Assembly: GCA_015487335.1 (NCBI GenBank)
Contig: WFPZ01000298.1
Location: 1-5,292 of the forward strand
Length of the DNA stretch: 5,292 nucleotides
Reading direction: 5' to 3'
DNA from: Paracoccaceae bacterium
GTDB lineage: Bacteria > Pseudomonadota > Alphaproteobacteria > Rhodobacterales > Rhodobacteraceae
Part shown: positions 1 through 4,969 of the stretch, in pieces
Numbering within the stretch: position 1 is the first letter of the stretch
How the letters are laid out: each line of letters starts with the position of its first letter
The notes under the pieces: generated by a model
What the model saw: the letters and a program-made list of their open reading frames with translations, nothing else
The model's database searches: none
What the model was told of the DNA's origin: nothing
Made by a program: the position numbers and the translations under genes

Positions 1-111
1 GCGCTGATCGTGATCGGCGCCCACCGCCCGGATCTGAAGGATTACCTGCTCGGCCCCGTCGCTGCCCGCGTGGTGCGCCACGCCGAGTGCTCGGTCTACG
101 TGGTCCGCTGA
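1..111 (+). CDS. Universal stress protein (UspA family), C-terminal fragment
   Basis: The gene is cut by the left window edge; only the last 36 residues are visible before the TGA at 109-111. They read as the final beta-alpha-beta of a Usp domain: a hydrophobic strand (ALIVIGAHRP), the DYLLG loop, a helix (AARVVRHAEC) and the closing strand SVYVVR, which in this family forms the dimer edge. Usp proteins are cytoplasmic, often nucleotide-binding, and help cells survive starvation or stress. The usual ATP-binding loop has Gly followed by Ser or Thr after the spacer; here the visible position is Gly-Pro, and a second Gly expected just after IGA is Arg. ATP binding is therefore doubtful, although the N-terminal half cannot be seen. 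The gene converges on the aminotransferase and appears unrelated to it. The family call rests on the tail alone. Confidence 0.85.
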   Translation, partial: ALIVIGAHRPDLKDYLLGPVAARVVRHAECSVYVVR

Positions 112-170
112 CGCTCCGCCAGCGGCGCGCCCGTCCGCCCGCGCATCAAAAGCGCCCGGCGCCCCGCTCC

Positions 171-226
171 TTCATCTTGCCGAAATACTCCGGGGGCGCG
201 GGGGCAGCGCCCCCGCCAGCGCCCCC
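171..226 (-). repeat. Putative Rhodobacteraceae-type intergenic repeat
   Basis: Read on the minus strand, a G/C hairpin (226-192) is followed by GAGTATTTCGGCAAGATG and AA (191-171). The combination of a GGGGGC...GCCCCC hairpin with a GAGTATTT...AAGATGAA tag matches, from memory, a short element found after many genes in Rhodobacteraceae genomes. No genome search could be run, and there is only one clear copy in this window. Its position 28 bases after the aminotransferase stop, with the tag distal to the gene, fits the orientation expected if it acts at transcript ends. Confidence 0.55.
192..226. terminator. Strong GC hairpin, candidate bidirectional terminator
   Basis: Bases 192-198 (GGGGGCG) pair with 220-226 (CGCCCCC), and 199-205 pair with 209-215, giving 14 bp broken only by a 4-base bulge (216-219), with a 3-base loop at 206-208. 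It lies between convergent genes, so it could end both transcripts. Neither side has a proper T-run; the minus-strand side has only TATTT. Function may therefore be 3'-end protection or Rho-assisted termination rather than classic intrinsic termination. Confidence 0.6.
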
Positions 227-254
227 TCCACCTCGCGCCCGGCTGCCGGCCGGG

Positions 255-1418
255 TCAGAGACAGGCGCGAATGCGGGCGATCGCCTCGCGGATGCTTTCC
301 TCGCTGCTGGCGTAGGAAAAGCGCAGGTAGCCCTCGCCCCAGGCGCCGAAGCTGGTGCCGGCGATGGTGGCCACGCCGGCCTCTTCCAGGAAACGGTCCT
401 GCGCCTGGCGCGCGCTCATGCCCGTGCCCTCGATATTGGGGAAGGCATAGAAGGCGCCGGCGGGCTCGATGCAGCGAAACCCGGGCAGGGCGTTCAGCTC
501 TTCCACGATAAGCCGGCGGCGGGCGTCGAAGGCGCGCATCATCTCGTCCACCGCCGTCTGCGGGCCCTCCAGGGCGGCGATGCCGGCGTATTGCGTGGCG
601 GCGTTGACGCAGGAATGGTCGTTGATGCACAGGCGGATGGCATGATCCACCAGCGCCTCGGGCCAGACCGCATAGCCCAGCCGCCAGCCCGTCATGGCAT
701 AGGTCTTGGACCAGCCGTCGAGCATGATCAGCCGGTCGCGGATCTGGGGGTATTGCAGCAGGCTCACGTGCTCGCGCCCGCCGTAGAGCATGCGGCTGTA
801 GATCTCGTCGGAGAGGATCGCCACCTGCGGGTGCGCCTCCAGCCCCGCCACCAGCCTGTCGATCTCTTCCTTCGGGGTCACGCCGCCGGTGGGGTTGGCG
901 GGGCTGTTGATGACGATCAGCCGGGTGCGCGGGGTGATCGCCTCCAGCACCGCCTCGGCCGAGAAGGCAAAACCGTTGCGCTCTTCCAGGGCGAAGGGCA
1001 CCGGGGTGGCGCCGGAGTAGCGGATGGCGCTCTCATAGATCGGGAAGCCCGGGTCGGGATACATGATCTCGGCGCCGGGCTCTCCGAACATCAGCATGGC
1101 GAAGAACATGGTCGGCTTGCCGCCGGGCACCACCACCACGTGGCCGGGGTCGACCTCGACGCCGTGGCGGCGGTGCAGGTCGGCGGCCACCGCCTCGCGC
1201 AGGGCGGGGATGCCGTTGGCCGGAGTATAGCCGTGATGGCCGTCGCGCAGCGCCTTGACCGCCGCCTCGACCACGTGTTCGGGGGTGCGGAAATCGGGCT
1301 GGCCGATGCCCAGGTTGATGATGTCGCGCCCCCGGTCGGCCAGCTTCTGGGCCCGGGCCAGGACCTCGAAGGCGGATTCCGTTCCCAGGCGGTGAATGGA
1401 GGCAGCCGGTTGCAGCAT
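255..1418 (-). CDS. PLP-dependent aminotransferase, class I/II (fold type I)
   Basis: This is a complete 387-residue protein of normal length for the AspC-like group. It transfers an amino group between an amino acid and a 2-oxoacid using pyridoxal phosphate in the cytoplasm. Visible landmarks are GIGQPDF (37-43), YTPANG (64-69), the phosphate-loop region GGKPT (99-103), NPTGG with PLP-contacting Asn (175), SDEIY with Asp204 and Tyr207, the Schiff-base Lys238 in SKTYAMTGWRLGY with Arg246, and the substrate-carboxylate Arg366 in YLRFSY. All key residues are present, so it should be active; the substrate cannot be told from motifs. A GTG start at 1433 would add five residues, but it has no Shine-Dalgarno and lies inside a dyad. 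The ATG at 1418 has GGAA six bases upstream and is preferred. The gene is divergent from the TRAP operon, so shared regulation is plausible but not shown. Confidence 0.94.
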   Translation of the reverse strand: MLQPAASIHRLGTESAFEVLARAQKLADRGRDIINLGIGQPDFRTPEHVVEAAVKALRDGHHGYTPANGIPALREAVAADLHRRHGVEVDPGHVVVVPGGKPTMFFAMLMFGEPGAEIMYPDPGFPIYESAIRYSGATPVPFALEERNGFAFSAEAVLEAITPRTRLIVINSPANPTGGVTPKEEIDRLVAGLEAHPQVAILSDEIYSRMLYGGREHVSLLQYPQIRDRLIMLDGWSKTYAMTGWRLGYAVWPEALVDHAIRLCINDHSCVNAATQYAGIAALEGPQTAVDEMMRAFDARRRLIVEELNALPGFRCIEPAGAFYAFPNIEGTGMSARQAQDRFLEEAGVATIAGTSFGAWGEGYLRFSYASSEESIREAIARIRACL

Positions 1419-1427
1419 GGTTGATTC

Positions 1428-1446
1428 CGTCACGTCGTGCGTGACG
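1428..1446. promoter_or_regulatory. Inverted repeat CGTCACG-N5-CGTGACG at aminotransferase start
   Basis: Two perfect 7-bp arms (1428-1434 and 1440-1446) flank five bases. As DNA it could be an operator just downstream of the predicted transcription start. As RNA it would form a hairpin that buries the alternative GTG start (1433) and ends directly before the GGAA ribosome site of the ATG at 1418. Either role is inferred. Confidence 0.4.
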
Positions 1447-1447
1447 C

Positions 1448-1476
1448 ATCAAGTCACCGCGCGCGGTCTCGGTCAA
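1448..1476 (-). promoter_or_regulatory. Candidate promoter of the aminotransferase gene
   Basis: On the minus strand, TTGACC (1476-1471, five of six matches to the -35 consensus) is followed after 17 bases by CTTGAT (1453-1448, three of six matches to the -10). A start about seven bases further would fall near 1441, leaving a leader of about 23 bases to the preferred ATG. The spacer contains a perfect 12-bp palindrome. The -10 match is weak, so this is a prediction only. Confidence 0.4.
1456..1467. promoter_or_regulatory. Perfect 12-bp palindrome in promoter spacer
   Basis: ACCGCGCGCGGT is self-complementary over all 12 bases and lies wholly within the spacer between the candidate -35 and -10 elements of the aminotransferase promoter. 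A repressor bound here would block polymerase. No regulator family can be assigned from the sequence, and GC-rich DNA raises the chance of such a palindrome. Confidence 0.35.
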
Positions 1477-1658
1477 TAGCCCGAGGTGACGCCTGCCTGT
1501 CGGCGCGGCCATTTTCATTGCGTGTTGCCGGAAGCTGTGGAAGGATCCACTTCAGGCGGGATGCGAGCGCCGCCCGGGCGGAGCCCCCTGCGGGGGGAGA
1601 TGAAGGCGGCGCAAATTCGTGCAAGCGCAGGCAGGGACTGGAAAAAAGGGGGGATCCC

Positions 1659-1722
1659 GGCCGGAGAATCAGCGAATCTCCTGGGCCTTTCATTATTCCC
1701 CTTGCAGGTACAGGGCTTTTTT
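1659..1722 (+). terminator. Terminator-like hairpins upstream of the TRAP operon
   Basis: The first hairpin pairs GGAGA (1663-1667) with TCTCC (1677-1681), extended by CC/GG and GG/CC pairs with small bulges out to 1659 and 1687, and is followed by TTTCATTATT. The second pairs CCCT (1699-1702) with AGGG (1712-1715), plus one further G-C pair past a bulge, and is followed by CTTTTTT (T6 at 1717-1722). Both stems are short. They could end a leader transcript or small RNA, or could be chance structure next to an AT-rich promoter. Confidence 0.3.
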
Positions 1723-1730
1723 GGTTAGGT
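1702..1730 (+). promoter_or_regulatory. Weak candidate promoter for the TRAP operon
   Basis: TTGCAG (1702-1707) and TTAGGT (1725-1730) are 17 bases apart, but each matches only three of six consensus positions. The stretch is the most AT-rich part of the intergenic region. A start near 1737 would give a leader of about 48 bases. No sigma-54 pattern with correct GG/GC spacing was found here. Confidence 0.22.
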
Positions 1731-1747
1731 TTTCTTACCAATATTGG
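1721..1747. promoter_or_regulatory. TTGG/CCAA dyads, candidate operator of the TRAP operon
   Basis: A perfect 10-bp palindrome CCAATATTGG occupies 1738-1747. Its left half also forms a dyad with 1721-1727: TTGGTTA, seven bases, then TTACCAA (1735-1741), with six of seven positions matching. The result is three TTGG half-sites in 27 bases, 37 bases before the dctP start, which is a natural place for a repressor or activator. No regulator gene is in the window. Confidence 0.4.
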
Positions 1748-1772
1748 CGTGGAGCTGTTCCACAAGCATCTG

Positions 1773-1784
1773 GGAGGAGATGAA
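1773..1784 (+). promoter_or_regulatory. Ribosome binding site of dctP
   Basis: GGGAGGAG with AGGAG at 1775-1779 is five bases from the ATG at 1785. This strong site fixes the start. In-frame codons continue upstream to 1437, but the Tat signal begins exactly at this ATG, confirming that the longer frame is spurious. Confidence 0.85.
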
Positions 1785-2888
1785 ATGACTAAAGCACTCA
1801 ACAGACGGAAGTTCCTGAAGGGGGGCGCTCTTGCGGCGACCGCCGGCGCCGGGGCCCTCGCGGCACCGTCGATCGCGAATGCACAGGCGATCACCCTGAA
1901 GATGCAGGCGGCCTGGGGGGGCGGCATCTTTCTGGAGAACGCGCAATCCTACGTGAAGCGCGTCAACGAGATGGCCGAAGGCGCCCTGGTGATCGAGCTT
2001 CTGCCGGTCAATGCGGTGGTCAAGACCAGCCAGATGCAGGACGCCGTGCACCGCGGCGTGCTCGACGCTGCCCATTACGTGCCGGCCTACTGGTATTCCA
2101 AGTCCAAGACCGCCTCGCTGTTCGGCACCGGCCCCTGCTTCGGCTGGTCCTCGCAGGAGGTGCTGGGCTGGGTCCACTACGGCGGCGGCATGGAGCTGTT
2201 CAACGAGCTGATGGAAAACCTCGGGCTGAACGTGGTGTCCTTCTTCAACTCGCCGATGCCGGCGCAGCCGCTGGGCTGGTTCAAGGAAGAGATCAAGGAC
2301 GTCAGCCAGATGAAGGGCCTGAAATACCGCACCGTGGGCCTGGCGGCCGACGTGATGCTGGAAATGGGTCTGTCGGTGGTTCAGCTGCCCGGCGGTGAAA
2401 TCCAGCCGGCGATGAAATCGGGCCTTATCGACGCGGCCGAATTCAACAACCCGACCTCGGACCGCGATTTCGGCATGCAGGACGTGTCCAAGCACTACAT
2501 GCTGGCCTCGTTCCACCAGAGCCAGGAATTCTTCGAGGTAACCTTCAACAAGAAGAAGTTCGAGTCCCTGCCCAGCGAGCTTCAGGCGATCATCCGCTAC
2601 GCTTCCGAGGCGGAGAACTCCAACTTCTACTGGAACAACACCAAGCGTTATGCCGAGGACCTCGTCAAGCTGCAGGAAGAAAGCGGCGTCAACGTGCACC
2701 GCACCCCCGACAGCGTGATGCAGGCCCAGCTGGAGGCCTGGGACAGGGTCGTCGAGCGCATTGCCAACGAGGATCCGTTCTTCGCCAAGGTGATCGAGAG
2801 CCAGAAGGCCTACGCCAAGAAGGTCATGGGCTACCTGAACCTCAACCAGCCCGACTACAAGATGGCCTACAAGCACTACTTCGGCTGA
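1785..2888 (+). CDS. dctP: TRAP transporter periplasmic substrate-binding protein (DctP/TakP-like)
   Basis: This 367-residue protein captures a substrate in the periplasm and delivers it to the DctQM membrane complex. The N-terminus is a twin-arginine signal: NRRKFLK (6-12), a hydrophobic Ala/Gly stretch (13-28) and a cleavage site after ANA at about 33. The rest is a full-length DctP fold (length normal for the TakP/mannitol-type group). Compared from memory with TakP, Gln161 in AQPLGWFKEEI, Arg182 in GLKYR (the carboxylate-gripping Arg) and Glu219 in DAAEFNNPTSD are kept. The following residue is Phe220, where TakP has Trp. This suggests an organic acid ligand, possibly with a bound cation, but not a specific compound. 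It is first in the operon and has a strong ribosome site. A 90-base gap with a hairpin follows before dctQ. The family is certain; the substrate is unknown. Confidence 0.95.
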   Translation: MTKALNRRKFLKGGALAATAGAGALAAPSIANAQAITLKMQAAWGGGIFLENAQSYVKRVNEMAEGALVIELLPVNAVVKTSQMQDAVHRGVLDAAHYVPAYWYSKSKTASLFGTGPCFGWSSQEVLGWVHYGGGMELFNELMENLGLNVVSFFNSPMPAQPLGWFKEEIKDVSQMKGLKYRTVGLAADVMLEMGLSVVQLPGGEIQPAMKSGLIDAAEFNNPTSDRDFGMQDVSKHYMLASFHQSQEFFEVTFNKKKFESLPSELQAIIRYASEAENSNFYWNNTKRYAEDLVKLQEESGVNVHRTPDSVMQAQLEAWDRVVERIANEDPFFAKVIESQKAYAKKVMGYLNLNQPDYKMAYKHYFG

Positions 2889-2908
2889 TCGGGGCCGGAA
2901 ATTCGAGG

Positions 2909-2932
2909 CGGGGGCCGCGCGGGCGGCCCCCG
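2909..2932 (+). terminator. Hairpin between dctP and dctQ
   Basis: Bases 2909-2918 (CGGGGGCCGC) pair perfectly with 2923-2932 around a four-base GCGG loop, starting 20 bases after the dctP stop. Only TT follows, so complete intrinsic termination is unlikely. Such structures after a binding-protein gene usually protect the upstream mRNA or let only part of transcription through, giving more binding protein than permease. That role is inferred. Confidence 0.65.
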
Positions 2933-2965
2933 TTGCTGACGGCATTCCACACGACATTCACCCTT

Positions 2966-2978
2966 GGGAGGGGCAGAG
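2966..2978 (+). promoter_or_regulatory. Ribosome binding site deciding the dctQ start
   Basis: GGGAGGGG (2966-2973) has GGAGG at 2967-2971, seven bases before GTG at 2979. A TTG at 2964 in the same frame would place this site inside the coding sequence, so GTG 2979 is chosen. Confidence 0.8.
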
Positions 2979-3551
2979 GTGACCAGATTTATCTACACGA
3001 TCGAGGGTCTCAATCTTTGGGTTGGCCGGGCCTTTGGCTGGTGCATCATGATTCTGACGTTTTCGGTATCATACGAGGTCTTCGTCCGTTACGTCCTGAA
3101 CTCGCCAACCGTCTGGGCCTTCGACATGATGGTCCAGATGTATGGCGCCCTGCTGCTCATGGCCGGGCCCTACGCCCTGGCCCAGGACGCCCACGTGCGC
3201 GGCGACGTGCTTTATCGGCTGTTTCCGGTGAAGTGGCAGGCGCGGGTGGATTTCGTGCTTTATCTGCTTTTCTTCTTCCCCGGCATGCTGGCCCTGTTCT
3301 GGTTCGGCTGGGAGATCGCCGCCGACAGCTGGCGCTACAAGGAAGTCAGCTGGAACAGCCCGGCGCGGATCCAGGTCTATTTCTTCAAGACCCTGATCCC
3401 CGCAGCCGGCTTCCTGCTGATCCTTCAGGGCATCGCCGAGCTGATGCGCTGCTGGCGGGCCATGAAGACGGGCAAGTGGATGGACCGCCTCGACGACGTG
3501 AAGGAAACCGAGGACATGCTGATGCATGTCTCGGATGACAGCACCCGCTAA
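2979..3551 (+). CDS. dctQ: TRAP transporter small membrane subunit (DctQ family)
   Basis: This 190-residue inner-membrane protein (GTG start) has four predicted helices at about 15-37, 48-68, 88-112 and 132-156, which is the normal DctQ topology. DctQ pairs with the large permease and helps dock the binding protein. The family signature is clear: YEVFVRYVLNSPTVW (32-46), an acidic residue at Asp49, then the polar AQDAHVRGDVLY (68-79) after helix 2. The C-terminal 30 residues are charged and cytoplasmic. The size and the HVRGDV motif fit the group associated with TakP- and FcbT-type binding proteins, in agreement with the upstream gene. It is separate from dctM rather than fused to it, with 31 bases between them. 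Nothing appears broken. Function is confident; the substrate is set by the binding protein and remains unknown. Confidence 0.93.
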   Translation: MTRFIYTIEGLNLWVGRAFGWCIMILTFSVSYEVFVRYVLNSPTVWAFDMMVQMYGALLLMAGPYALAQDAHVRGDVLYRLFPVKWQARVDFVLYLLFFFPGMLALFWFGWEIAADSWRYKEVSWNSPARIQVYFFKTLIPAAGFLLILQGIAELMRCWRAMKTGKWMDRLDDVKETEDMLMHVSDDSTR

Positions 3552-3561
3552 CGCCCACGGC

Positions 3562-3582
3562 AGAAGAAAAAAGAGAAAAACA
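3562..3582 (+). promoter_or_regulatory. A-rich weak ribosome site of dctM
   Basis: The leader is almost pure A/G, with only an AAGAG-like match (3571-3575) seven bases before the ATG at 3583. This contrasts with the strong GGAGG-type sites of dctP, dctQ and the amidase. An unstructured A-rich leader can itself support initiation, or translation may be coupled to dctQ. An earlier in-frame ATG at 3526 overlaps dctQ and would add an unlikely Arg/Lys-rich tail. Confidence 0.5.
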
Positions 3583-4950
3583 ATGACGGACCCTCAAGTC
3601 GCAATTCTGATGCTGAGCCTGTTCATCGTGCTGGTGCTGCTCGGCTTCCCGATCGCCTTTACCCTGCTCGCCATGGGCGTGGGCTTCGGCTACTATGCCT
3701 ATTACCAGGGGCCGCCCGACAGCTTCGCGGGCTACTTCGACAACAACATCTTCTATCTCCTGAACCAGAACACCTATTCGGTGATGGAGAACGACACGCT
3801 GGTGGCCATCCCGCTGTTCCTGTTCATGGGATATGTGGTCGAGCGGGCCTCCATCGTCGATCGGCTGTTCTTCTCGCTGCAGATGGCGGCGCGCCGGCTG
3901 CCCGGCTCGATGGCCATCGCCTCGCTGCTGACCTGCGCGGTGTTCTCCACCGCCTCGGGCATCGTCGGCGCGGTGGTGACGCTGATGGGCCTGCTGGCCT
4001 TCCCGGCAATGGCCAACGCCAACTACAACAAGAGCTTCGCCTCGGGCGTGATCTGCGCCGGCGGCACGCTGGGCATCCTGATCCCGCCGTCGATCATGCT
4101 GATCGTCTATGCCGCCATCGCCGAGCTTTCGCCCCTGCGCCTTTATGCGGCGGCGGTCTTTCCGGGGCTGATGCTGGCCGGGCTCTACATCGTCTACGTG
4201 ATCACCCGCGTGGGGCTCAACCCGGCCATCGCGCCGCGCCCGCTGGAAGAGGAGGTGCCGCCCAAGCGCGAGATCTATCTCAACCTGCTGGTCTCCTTCG
4301 TGCCGCTGACGGTCCTGATCTTCCTGGTGCTGGGCTCGATCCTCGGCGGTCTGGCCACGCCGGCCGAAGCGGCCGCGATGGGTGCGCTGGGCGGGCTGGT
4401 GCTGGCCGCGCTCTACCGTTCGCTGAGCTGGCAGAAGGTGAAGGAAAGCGTGTTCCTCACCGCCAAGGCCACGGCGATGGTGTGCTGGCTGTTCATCGGC
4501 TCGTGGACTTTCGCCTCGGTGTTCAGCTACCTCGGCGGCCATTCGGTGATCGAGGAGTGGTTCCTGGCCATGAGCCTCGAGCCCTGGCAGTTCCTGGTGC
4601 TGGTGCAGCTCATCATCTTCCTGCTGGGCTGGCCGCTGGAGTGGTCGGAGATCCTGATCATCTTCGTGCCGATCTTCCTGCCGATGCTCGAGACCTTCGG
4701 GGTGAACCCCTACTTCTTTGCCATGCTGGTCGCGCTGAACCTGCAGACCTCCTTCCTGACCCCGCCCATGGCGATGTCGGCCTACTACCTGAAGGGGGTG
4801 CTGAAGGACCAGATCGAGCTGATGGACATCTTCAAGGGCATCATGCCCTATCTCGGGATCGTCCTCTTCAGCATGGTGATGCTCTATCAGTTCCCGGGGA
4901 TTGCCCTGTGGCTGCCGGACGTCCTGTTCGGCGAGTATTTCCCGAGGTAA
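3583..4950 (+). CDS. dctM: TRAP transporter large permease subunit (DctM family)
   Basis: This 455-residue, very hydrophobic inner-membrane protein forms the transport channel that moves substrate inward with sodium ions. Family landmarks run in order: FPIAFTLLAMG (22-32), VAIPLFLFMGY (74-84), the FSTASGIVGA segment (121-130) in the region of the first sodium site of known structures, GTLGILIPPSIMLIVY (161-176), GGLATPAEAAAMGA (255-268), and NLQTSFLTPPMAMSAYYLKG (386-405) near the second hairpin. It is complete and of typical or slightly generous length. The start at 3583 gives the usual short N-terminus leading into helix 1. The preceding gene supplies the small subunit, and the following amidase is only 19 bases away. 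Codon use matches its neighbours. A long minus-strand reading frame across this gene is a GC-bias shadow. Family assignment is secure. Confidence 0.97.
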   Translation: MTDPQVAILMLSLFIVLVLLGFPIAFTLLAMGVGFGYYAYYQGPPDSFAGYFDNNIFYLLNQNTYSVMENDTLVAIPLFLFMGYVVERASIVDRLFFSLQMAARRLPGSMAIASLLTCAVFSTASGIVGAVVTLMGLLAFPAMANANYNKSFASGVICAGGTLGILIPPSIMLIVYAAIAELSPLRLYAAAVFPGLMLAGLYIVYVITRVGLNPAIAPRPLEEEVPPKREIYLNLLVSFVPLTVLIFLVLGSILGGLATPAEAAAMGALGGLVLAALYRSLSWQKVKESVFLTAKATAMVCWLFIGSWTFASVFSYLGGHSVIEEWFLAMSLEPWQFLVLVQLIIFLLGWPLEWSEILIIFVPIFLPMLETFGVNPYFFAMLVALNLQTSFLTPPMAMSAYYLKGVLKDQIELMDIFKGIMPYLGIVLFSMVMLYQFPGIALWLPDVLFGEYFPR

Positions 4951-4956
4951 CCGGGT

Positions 4957-4969
4957 AGGGGAGCGACCG
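4957..4969 (+). promoter_or_regulatory. Ribosome binding site of the amidase gene
   Basis: AGGGGAG (4957-4963) lies six bases before ATG at 4970, just after the dctM stop. Its strength and the 19-base gap support translation from the same transcript as the transporter. Confidence 0.75.

Larger units (their letters stand above)
112..254. other. Convergent intergenic gap
   Basis: This 143-base GC-rich spacer lies between two genes that end towards each other. It contains the repeat-like tag and large hairpin annotated separately. Bases 112-170 hold only weak 4-5 bp inverted repeats (CGCT/AGCG at 112-115 and 121-124; GCGCG/CGCGC at 125-129 and 140-144). There is no T-run, so no clear separate terminator for the stress-protein gene is seen. 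Confidence 0.7.
1419..1784. promoter_or_regulatory. Divergent control region, no gene seen
   Basis: About 350 bases separate the aminotransferase start from the TRAP binding-protein start. Short reading frames run through it, but none has a convincing ribosome site or recognisable protein. The left third (1428-1490) has GTGAC half-sites and palindromes around a candidate minus-strand promoter. The middle (1537-1600) has a GTGGA/TCCAC dyad, a 12-bp palindrome CCGCCCGGGCGG (1570-1581) and a CCCCC-TGC-GGGGG hairpin (1584-1596). The right third (1659-1763) has two terminator-like hairpins, a T6 run and AT-rich palindromes. The drop in GC content towards 1715-1747 suggests a promoter or operator there. 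Confidence 0.6.

Noticed and set aside
87..1424. 445-codon open frame on the plus strand across the aminotransferase
   Set aside because: It is the antisense of a gene with intact PLP motifs; the predicted protein is low-complexity Gly/Ala/His and has no recognisable domain.
1681..1710. Possible sigma-54 promoter (TTGCA at 1702-1706)
   Set aside because: The GC of the -12 element is present, but there is no GG at the required -24 distance.
1486..1728. 80-codon GTG-initiated small ORF in the divergent region
   Set aside because: It has no ribosome site, no recognisable motif, and coincides with hairpins and palindromes better explained as non-coding.
1437..1784. In-frame 116-codon N-terminal extension of dctP
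   Set aside because: The Tat signal and a strong ribosome site define the start at 1785; the extension crosses the control region and resembles no protein.
1725..2957. 410-codon minus-strand frame over dctP
   Set aside because: Antisense shadow of the binding-protein gene with the same His/Val/Leu-rich composition; no ribosome site.
2933..3538. 201-codon overlapping plus-strand frame over dctQ
   Set aside because: It is a different frame from the four-helix DctQ protein, and the translation is a Pro/Arg/Gly-rich shadow.
3526..3582. Earlier ATG for dctM, overlapping dctQ
   Set aside because: It would add an Arg/Lys-rich tail not typical of DctM; the ATG at 3583 leads directly into the first helix.
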